Below, piece by piece: positions 5,358 through 10,134 of a stretch of DNA of 10,134 bases (positions are counted from its first letter, which is position 1; every line of letters begins with the position of its first letter). This DNA comes from Amnimonas aquatica (GTDB taxonomy: Bacteria > Pseudomonadota > Gammaproteobacteria > Pseudomonadales > Moraxellaceae): contig NZ_PTQZ01000021.1 of assembly GCF_002943415.1 (NCBI RefSeq), positions 2,736 to 12,869 of the forward strand, written 5' to 3'. A model generated the notes under the pieces. That model saw only the letters and a list, made by a program, of their open reading frames with translations, was not told where the DNA came from and made no database searches. Both the position numbers and the translations under genes were made by a program.

Positions 5358-5741
5358 TCAATGGCGCAGCGCGGAGACCGTGGCGAAGCCCGCCACCGTG
5401 AGCAGCAGCGAGCCACCGAGGTGCAGGCCGATATGCAGCAGCGCCGTGCTCCAGAGCTGGCGCTGCAGCAGCGTCACGGCCTCGGCCGAGAACGTGGAGA
5501 AGGTGGTGAGACCGCCCAGCAGCCCGGTGATCAGGAACAGGCGCACGGTCTCCGACCAGGCCGGATTGGCCGCGAACAGCGCCGCCAGCACCCCGATCAC
5601 GTAGCCGCCGATCCAGTTCGCCAGCAGCGTGCCCGCCGGCATGGCCGGCCACAGGCCATTGCAGGCCAGGCCGAGCAGCCAGCGCAGCGACGAGCCGATG
5701 GCGCCGCCGGCCGCCACCGCGACCAGCGGCAGCGCGCTCAT
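5358..5741 (-). CDS. crcB: Fluoride ion channel CrcB (Fluc)
   Basis: A 127-residue, four-helix membrane protein that forms a dual-topology dimer exporting fluoride and protecting cytoplasmic enzymes. Family features visible: GGAIGSSLRW (12-21), the pore Asn42 in GTLLANWIGGYVIG (37-50), and the hallmark GGLTTFSTFSAEAV (76-89), which holds the Phe-box and central sodium-site residues. Length is typical of the family. The ATG overlaps the mpl stop (ATGA, 4 bp), with GGTGGT upstream inside mpl, so translation is coupled. The usual fluoride riboswitch is therefore not directly upstream; expression would follow the mpl operon. Confidence 0.93.
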   Translation of the reverse strand: MSALPLVAVAAGGAIGSSLRWLLGLACNGLWPAMPAGTLLANWIGGYVIGVLAALFAANPAWSETVRLFLITGLLGGLTTFSTFSAEAVTLLQRQLWSTALLHIGLHLGGSLLLTVAGFATVSALRH

Positions 5742-7138
5742 GCCGCACCACCATGGCGCTCGCGCAACGCCGCCAGCAGCTTCTGATGGATGCCGCCGAA
5801 GGCGCCGTTGCTCATGACCACCACGGCGTCGCCGTCACGCGCTTCGGCCACCACGCGCGCGATCACCGCCGCGATGTCGGAAGCCACCTGCGCCGGCACC
5901 GGGCTGGCGGCCACCACCGGGCTCAGATCCCAGTCCAGGCCGGGCGGCTGGTACCAGATCACCTCGTCCGCGGCGGACGCGCTGTCGGCCAGGCCATCCT
6001 TGTGCGCGCCCATGCGCATGGTGTTCGAGCGCGGCTCGATCACCGCCCAGATGCGCCGCTCGCCGACGCGCCCGCGCAGGCCTTCGAGGGTGGTGCGGAT
6101 GGCCGTGGGGTGGTGCGCGAAATCGTCGTAGACGGCGATGCCGCCGACCGTGCCCAGCAGCTCCATGCGCCGCTTCACGCCCGGGAAAGCCGAGAGCGCG
6201 TCCGCCGCCGCCGTCACCGGCACGCCGACATGGGCGGCGGCGGCGATGGCCGCCAGGCCGTTGCGGACATTGTGCAGGCCGGTGTGCGCCCAGCTCACTT
6301 CAGCCACGCGCTCGCCGGCGCGCCAGATCGCGTAGCGCGAACCGTCGGCGGCCAGCGTCTCGGCGCGCCAGGCGGCCGGCGGCACGGTCCCGGCCTCGCC
6401 GGCACCGGTCAGCGCCATGCGCTCCACCGGCGTCCAGCAGCCCTTCGCCAGCACCTCGTCGAGCGCCGGCTCGTCGGCCGGAAGCAGGATGCGGCCCTGA
6501 CCGGGAATGGTGCGCACCAGATGATGGAACTGGCGCTGGATCGCCGCCAGGTCATCGAAAATGTCGGCGTGATCGAATTCCAGGTTGTTCAGGATCGCCG
6601 TGCGCGGGGCGTAGTGCACGAACTTGGAGCGTTTGTCGAAGAAGGCCGAGTCGTACTCGTCGGACTCGACCACGAAATAGCGGCCGCCGCCGAGACGCGC
6701 GCTGGCATCGAAGCCCTGCGGCACGCCGCCGATCAGGAAGCCCGGCGCCAGGCCTGCCTGCTCGAGCACCCAGGCCGTCATGGTGGTGGTGGTGGTCTTG
6801 CCGTGGGTACCGGCGACACCGATCACGTGGCGACCCTGCAGCACATGCTGCGCCAGCCAGGCCGGCCCGGAGGTGTAGGGAATGCCCTCGTCGAGCACAT
6901 GCTCGACCGCCGGGTTGCCGCGGCTCATGGCGTTGCCGATCACCACCAGGTCCGGGCGCGGCGTCAGGTGCTCGGGCTTGTAGCCCTCCATGAGGGTGAT
7001 GCCCTGCGCCGCCAGCTGCGTGCTCATGGGCGGGTAGACACCGGCGTCGCTGCCGCTGACCTGGTGGCCGAGGTCGCGCGCCAGCAGGGCCAGGGAGCCC
7101 ATGAAGGTACCGCAGATGCCGAGAATGTGGATGTGCAT
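5738..7138 (-). CDS. mpl: UDP-N-acetylmuramate:L-alanyl-gamma-D-glutamyl-meso-diaminopimelate ligase
   Basis: Peptidoglycan-recycling Mur-family ligase that attaches recovered murein tripeptide to UDP-MurNAc using ATP in the cytoplasm. The 466-residue length is usual. The N-terminal UDP-binding domain starts HIHILGICGTFMG (2-14). The ATP loop GTHGKTTTT is at 110-118, and ESDEYDSAFFDKRSKFVHY (158-176) with LEFDHADIF (187-195) form the central domain. The C-terminal domain carries HNVRNGLAA, DDFAHHPTAI and EPRSNTM. The HIHILGICGTFMG start and DEYDSAFFDKRSKF separate Mpl from MurC. It begins 3 nt after a small membrane-protein gene (AGGT 8 nt before the ATG) and overlaps crcB at its end, so the three form one operon. 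Its presence implies that this organism recycles its cell wall. Confidence 0.95.
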   Translation of the reverse strand: MHIHILGICGTFMGSLALLARDLGHQVSGSDAGVYPPMSTQLAAQGITLMEGYKPEHLTPRPDLVVIGNAMSRGNPAVEHVLDEGIPYTSGPAWLAQHVLQGRHVIGVAGTHGKTTTTTMTAWVLEQAGLAPGFLIGGVPQGFDASARLGGGRYFVVESDEYDSAFFDKRSKFVHYAPRTAILNNLEFDHADIFDDLAAIQRQFHHLVRTIPGQGRILLPADEPALDEVLAKGCWTPVERMALTGAGEAGTVPPAAWRAETLAADGSRYAIWRAGERVAEVSWAHTGLHNVRNGLAAIAAAAHVGVPVTAAADALSAFPGVKRRMELLGTVGGIAVYDDFAHHPTAIRTTLEGLRGRVGERRIWAVIEPRSNTMRMGAHKDGLADSASAADEVIWYQPPGLDWDLSPVVAASPVPAQVASDIAAVIARVVAEARDGDAVVVMSNGAFGGIHQKLLAALRERHGGAA

Positions 7139-7141
7139 GTC

Positions 7142-7675
7142 TTATACCTGGGGCGGCGGCGCCGGCAGCAGTTCGGGAAACAGCAGGATGGTCAGCACCA
7201 TGACCGCGAACAGCGGCGTCAGCGCCAGCAGCACGCCTTTCCAGCGCTCGATCTCCAGCGTGTGCTGGTAGATGGCACCGCGCACGGTCAGGCTCCACAG
7301 CGTCATGACGATCTGCGCCACCGCACCGACCGCCAGCAGCGCCTCGCCGGCACCGGCCAGCAGCGCGATAGGCGCCGCCAGCGCGGTGATGAAGGTGTCG
7401 ATCAGCACCAGCGCGGAAAAGCCCTGCACCCAGCGGTTGTCCCAGCCGCGGCGGCGCAGCAGCAGCCACAGCCAGAGCGCCTCGGCAGCCAGCGCCATGG
7501 CCGAGAGCTGCACCACCGGCTTGTCCATGCCGCTGCCGGCCACGGCCTGGATCACGAAGCCGAGCGCGAGATTGAGCACCACCAGCGGCAGGATCATGCG
7601 CGGGGCGTATGGCAGGGCATCCGGCCCGGCCCGGAAGGTGATCAGGGACCAGCCCGTCGACAGGAAAGCTTTCAT
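7142..7675 (-). CDS. Uncharacterised five-helix membrane protein
   Basis: I do not recognise this 177-residue protein. Its composition is strongly hydrophobic, with likely membrane helices at about 27-47, 54-73, 84-108, 111-130 and 146-166. A short positive loop RRRGWDNRW lies at 74-82, and a proline-rich tail PAPPPQV ends the protein. The N-terminus (MKAFLSTGWSLITFRAGPDA, then LPYAP) looks cytoplasmic and amphipathic, with no signal peptidase site. It is the first gene of an operon: mpl starts 3 nt downstream and crcB overlaps mpl. The start has a modest AGAGTGA site. Position suggests a role near murein recycling or the envelope, but that is guilt by association only. A Yip1-like helical membrane fold is a possibility I cannot confirm. 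Codon use matches its neighbours, so I see no sign of recent transfer. Confidence 0.8.
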   Translation of the reverse strand: MKAFLSTGWSLITFRAGPDALPYAPRMILPLVVLNLALGFVIQAVAGSGMDKPVVQLSAMALAAEALWLWLLLRRRGWDNRWVQGFSALVLIDTFITALAAPIALLAGAGEALLAVGAVAQIVMTLWSLTVRGAIYQHTLEIERWKGVLLALTPLFAVMVLTILLFPELLPAPPPQV

Positions 7676-7705
7676 GAATCACTCTGCGGCAAAGAAGGCG
7701 CTGCG

Positions 7706-7734
7706 ATTCTCGCAAAGACCGGTGCCGGCGTCAT
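7706..7734 (-). promoter_or_regulatory. Candidate promoter of the membrane protein-mpl-crcB operon
   Basis: On the minus strand ATGACG (7734-7729, four of six) and GAGAAT (7711-7706, four of six, with a TG one base upstream as in extended -10 sites) are 17 bp apart. Transcription would start near 7699, about 25 nt before the ATG at 7675. The -35 lies inside a hairpin (7724-7759). Confidence 0.45.
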
Positions 7735-7759
7735 CCGCCATCGCCGGATGAAAGCCGGC
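7724..7759. repeat. Inverted repeat in the divergent mpl/purE control region
   Basis: GCCGGC and TCATCCG (7724-7729, 7731-7737) pair with CGGATGA and GCCGGC (7745-7751, 7754-7759), giving 13 bp with a small G/AA bulge and a 7-nt loop. It covers the candidate -35 of the leftward operon and lies just upstream of the purE promoter. It could be a shared operator, or a structure only. Confidence 0.45.
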
Positions 7760-7771
7760 GCATCGCCGCAC

Positions 7772-7800
7772 TTGCCCTGAGCGCCTGTTTTCTGGACAAT
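7772..7800 (+). promoter_or_regulatory. Probable purE-purK promoter
   Basis: TTGCCC (7772-7777) and GACAAT (7795-7800) are exactly 17 bp apart, each four of six to consensus. Transcription would start near 7807, 26 nt before the purE ATG. No full PurR operator of the E. coli type is visible. Confidence 0.5.
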
Positions 7801-7832
7801 TCGCCGTTTTCCTGCTCCGGGACGACCCTGAC

Positions 7833-8354
7833 ATGAGCGCACACGCCGCATCCTCCCAGCCGCTGGTCGGCATCATCATGGGCTCCCAGTCCGACTGGGC
7901 GACCATGGAGCACGCCGCCAACACGCTGCGCGACCTGGGCGTGGCCTTCGAGGCCGAGGTGGTTTCCGCCCACCGCACCCCGGACAAGCTCTTCAGCTAC
8001 GCCGAGCAGGCCCGTGGCCGCGGCATCCGCGTCATCATCGCCGGCGCCGGCGGTGCCGCCCACCTGCCCGGCATGTGCGCCGCCAAGACCTCGCTGCCGG
8101 TACTCGGCGTGCCGGTGCAGTCGCACGCGCTCAACGGTCTCGACTCGCTGCTGTCCATCGTGCAGATGCCCGGCGGCGTGCCGGTCGGCACCCTGGCCAT
8201 CGGCAAGGCCGGCGCCATCAACGCCGCCCTGCTGGCGACGCAGATCCTGGCGCTCAACGATCCCGCGCTGCACGAGGCCATCGAGGCCTTCCGCAGCCGC
8301 CAGACCGAGACCGTGCTGGCCAGCCCCGTTCCCGGCGTGATCGCAGGAGCCTGA
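7833..8354 (+). CDS. purE: N5-carboxyaminoimidazole ribonucleotide mutase PurE (class I)
   Basis: Converts N5-CAIR to CAIR in de novo purine synthesis, forming an octamer in the cytoplasm. The 173-residue product shows class I PurE motifs: [10 protein letters not shown] (13-22), the substrate-binding SAHRTP with His47 (45-50), [11 protein letters not shown] (71-81), GVPV, and [19 protein letters not shown]. Pairing with purK five nucleotides downstream confirms the two-step bacterial route instead of class II PurE. The ribosome-binding site is weak (GGGA about 10 nt upstream). The C-terminal tail after the ILALNDP helix is slightly longer than in E. coli (169 aa). Confidence 0.96.
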   Translation: MSAHAASSQPLVGIIMGSQSDWATMEHAANTLRDLGVAFEAEVVSAHRTPDKLFSYAEQARGRGIRVIIAGAGGAAHLPGMCAAKTSLPVLGVPVQSHALNGLDSLLSIVQMPGGVPVGTLAIGKAGAINAALLATQILALNDPALHEAIEAFRSRQTETVLASPVPGVIAGA

Positions 8355-8359
8355 ACCGA

Positions 8360-9484
8360 ATGAGCCTGCGCATCGGTGTACTCGGCGGCGGTCAGCTCGG
8401 CCGCATGATGGCCCTGGCCGGCTACCCGCTCGGCCTGTCGTTCTCCTTCTTCGACAAGGCGGCCGACTGCCCCTCCGCCGCCCTCGGCGAGCGCTTCGGC
8501 GACGCCGACTACAGCGACGAGAGCCTGCAGGCCTTCATCGATTCGGCCGATGTCTTCACCTACGAGTTCGAGAACATCCCGACCCGCTGGGTCGAGGCCA
8601 TCGCGGCACGCAAGCCTGTCTACCCGGGCGTGAAGTCGCTGGCGGTGTCGCAGAACCGGCTGAACGAGAAGCGCCTGTTTGCCGAGCTGAACATCCCTTC
8701 CGCGCGCTACGCCGAAATCCGCAGCGAGGATGACCTGCGCCGGGCCGTGTCCGACCTCGGCCTGCCGCTGGTGGTCAAGACCGTGACCGAAGGCTACGAC
8801 GGCAAGGGCCAGTTCCTGCTCCGCGACGCGGAACAGGCCGCCGCCTGCTGGGCCGCGCTGGGCGCCAGCGCACCGCTGATCGCGGAGGAGTTCATCCAGT
8901 TCAAGCGCGAGCTGTCGATCATCGCCGTGCGCGGACAGAGCGGGGAAACCAAGTTCTACCCGCTGGCCGAGAACCACCACAACCACGGCATCCTCAGCCA
9001 CTCGATCGTGCCGGCGCCGCTGCTGGACGAGAACACCCAGCTCACCGCCGAGCGCTACATCTCGTCCATCCTGCACGAGCTGGGACACGTCGGCGTGCTC
9101 ACGCTGGAGCTGTTCGAGACCCGCCACGGCCTGCTCGCCAACGAGACCGCGCCACGCGTGCACAACTCCGGGCACTGGAGCATCGAGGGCGCGCACTGCT
9201 CGCAGTTCGAGAACCACGTGCGCGCCGTCGCCGGCCTGCCGCTGGGCTCGACCCGCGCCGAGAAGCCCAGCGCGATGATCAACATCATCGGCCGCCACCC
9301 GGCCAGCGCCGATGTGCTGCGCGTGACCGACGCGCACCTGCACCTGTACGGCAAGACCGAGCGCGAAGGCCGCAAGCTCGGCCACATCACCGTCACCGCC
9401 GACTCCTACCCCGAGCTGGAGATGCGCATCAGCCGCCTGGCCGATGCCCTGCCCAACCCGATGGCACTGCACCTTTCGCGCTGA
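8360..9484 (+). CDS. purK: N5-carboxyaminoimidazole ribonucleotide synthase PurK
   Basis: ATP-grasp enzyme that carboxylates AIR with bicarbonate to N5-CAIR, which PurE then rearranges. The 374-residue product opens with the glycine-rich IGVLGGGQLGRMMA and contains TYEFENIP in the N-terminal domain. The ATP-grasp core has LPLVVKTVTEGYDGKGQ. The metal- and substrate-binding C-terminal part has LLANETAPRVHNSGHWSIEG and CSQFENHVRA. The start at 8360 is preceded by AGGAG 10 nt upstream, inside the end of purE, and lies 5 nt after the purE stop, so the genes are co-transcribed and probably coupled. Length is typical of the family. Confidence 0.95.
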   Translation: MSLRIGVLGGGQLGRMMALAGYPLGLSFSFFDKAADCPSAALGERFGDADYSDESLQAFIDSADVFTYEFENIPTRWVEAIAARKPVYPGVKSLAVSQNRLNEKRLFAELNIPSARYAEIRSEDDLRRAVSDLGLPLVVKTVTEGYDGKGQFLLRDAEQAAACWAALGASAPLIAEEFIQFKRELSIIAVRGQSGETKFYPLAENHHNHGILSHSIVPAPLLDENTQLTAERYISSILHELGHVGVLTLELFETRHGLLANETAPRVHNSGHWSIEGAHCSQFENHVRAVAGLPLGSTRAEKPSAMINIIGRHPASADVLRVTDAHLHLYGKTEREGRKLGHITVTADSYPELEMRISRLADALPNPMALHLSR

Positions 9485-9512
9485 ACCGCAGCATCCGCCG
9501 GCATTCATGCTG

Positions 9513-9552
9513 CACGGGCAACAATACGTTGCCCGTGGCGGCCTTTATCGGC
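9513..9552 (+). terminator. Probable purEK terminator
   Basis: CACGGGCAAC-AATAC-GTTGCCCGTG (9513-9537) is a perfect 10-bp stem with a 5-nt loop, 28 nt after the purK stop, followed by GCGGCCTTTAT. The T-run is short and starts late, so termination may be partial. Confidence 0.6.
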
Positions 9553-9635
9553 AGCGCCTGCTCGCCTAGTCTCCCAGCATTCCCTATTGCCCCTTTCCGG
9601 CAGCGACCCCGCCCGCAATCCGTCCAGGAGCCATC

Positions 9636-10134
9636 ATGACCACGACCTTCGACACCCCGCTCGGCAATGCCGCCCTCGACCAGCTGTTCCTGCAGGCCCG
9701 CACGCACAGCGCCTGGCTCGACAAGCCGGTGAGCGCCGGCACCCTGGAACAGCTCTTCAAGCTGGCCATCCAGGGCCCCACCGCCGTCAACTCGCTGCCC
9801 GCCCGCCTGGTCTTCGTGCAGTCGGCCGAAGCCAAGGCCCGCCTCAAGCCGCATCTGTCGGCCGGCAACGTGGACAAGACACTGGCGGCGCCGGTCACCG
9901 TGATCGTCGGCGCCGACCATGACTTCCCCGACCACCTCGCGCGCCTGTTCCCGCACACCGACGCCCGCCCGTGGTTCGCCGGCAACGATGCCCTGATCGC
10001 CGAATCGGCCTTCCGCAACAGCTCCCTGCAGGCGGCCTACGTGATCCTCGCCGCCCGCGCCCTCGGCCTCGATGCCGGCCCCATGTCCGGCTTCGACAAC
10101 GCCGGCATCGATGCCGAGTTCTTCGCCGGCAGCA
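9636..10134 (+). CDS. Nitroreductase-family protein, RutE-like (3' end outside window)
   Basis: FMN- and NAD(P)H-dependent reductase of the nitroreductase fold. The first 166 residues align closely with E. coli RutE, a malonic semialdehyde reductase in pyrimidine breakdown. Matching stretches are [13 protein letters not shown] (20-32), [17 protein letters not shown] (47-63), [31 protein letters not shown] and [20 protein letters not shown]. They end in [19 protein letters not shown] at the window edge, and about 30 more residues are expected. AGGAG lies 5 nt before the ATG. No other rut genes are in view, so it is more likely a stand-alone semialdehyde/enal or xenobiotic reductase than part of the Rut pathway. 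I see no strong promoter in the 98 bp after the purK terminator hairpin. The family call is firm; the substrate is not. Confidence 0.85.
   Translation, partial: MTTTFDTPLGNAALDQLFLQARTHSAWLDKPVSAGTLEQLFKLAIQGPTAVNSLPARLVFVQSAEAKARLKPHLSAGNVDKTLAAPVTVIVGADHDFPDHLARLFPHTDARPWFAGNDALIAESAFRNSSLQAAYVILAARALGLDAGPMSGFDNAGIDAEFFAGS

Noticed and set aside
5753..7780. 675-codon plus-strand open frame opposite mpl and the membrane protein
   Set aside because: Its low-complexity Arg/His/Gly/Gln-rich translation is a shadow of confidently identified minus-strand genes.
7796..7815. Possible PurR operator before purE
   Set aside because: Only a CGTTTTC-like half-site is present, with no dyad partner, so it does not meet the E. 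coli PurR box pattern.
7997..9508. 503-codon minus-strand open frame opposite purE and purK
   Set aside because: A GC-driven antisense frame; purE and purK carry all their family motifs on the plus strand.

Overview
This is ordinary but densely packed chromosomal DNA from a high-GC proteobacterium, most likely a gammaproteobacterium. The inorganic pyrophosphatase start, the YgdQ-type TerC protein, PpnP, Mpl and the PurE-PurK pair all read like gammaproteobacterial versions. The high GC content and strong G/C third-position bias suggest a Pseudomonas-, Xanthomonas- or Nevskia-like lineage, but I cannot place the order. I see no phage, transposon, CRISPR array, tRNA or rRNA, and no obvious defence system. 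Coding is close to continuous, and the interest lies mainly in the intergenic regulatory DNA.

Left block (1-3962, all minus strand). Reading leftwards from 3962, the genes are a YiiX-like permuted papain-fold protein, a PIN-PhoH ATPase (PhoH2/YlaK type), an ornithine/lysine decarboxylase (speC-like) and the first 33 codons of inorganic pyrophosphatase (ppa, cut by the window edge). The 302-bp gap between the phoH-like gene and speC is unusually structured. It holds a long inverted repeat, a candidate promoter, a hairpin over a good Shine-Dalgarno, a 10-codon ORF and a terminator-like hairpin with a U-rich tail just before speC. This resembles an attenuation leader for a polyamine-biosynthesis gene.

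Centre (3963-5357). A divergent control region separates the YiiX-like gene from the plus-strand pair ppnP (nucleoside phosphorylase) and a TerC/YgdQ membrane protein. It carries a near-consensus PhoB box reading toward the YiiX-like and phoH-like genes, next to a promoter for ppnP. Phosphate control here would make sense because PpnP consumes phosphate and PhoH proteins were named for phosphate-starvation induction. The ppnP-terC unit ends at tandem hairpins shared with the converging minus-strand unit.

Right block (5358-10134). A minus-strand operon runs from a five-helix membrane protein of unknown function into mpl (peptidoglycan recycling ligase) and crcB (fluoride channel), with a 3-nt gap and then a 4-nt overlap. 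Divergent from it is the purE-purK pair for de novo purine synthesis (conversion of AIR to CAIR). After a terminator hairpin comes a nitroreductase-family gene resembling RutE, cut by the window end.

Functionally the window mixes nucleotide metabolism (purE, purK, ppnP, ppa), polyamine synthesis (speC), cell-wall recycling (mpl), ion handling (crcB, terC) and RNA metabolism (PIN-PhoH).
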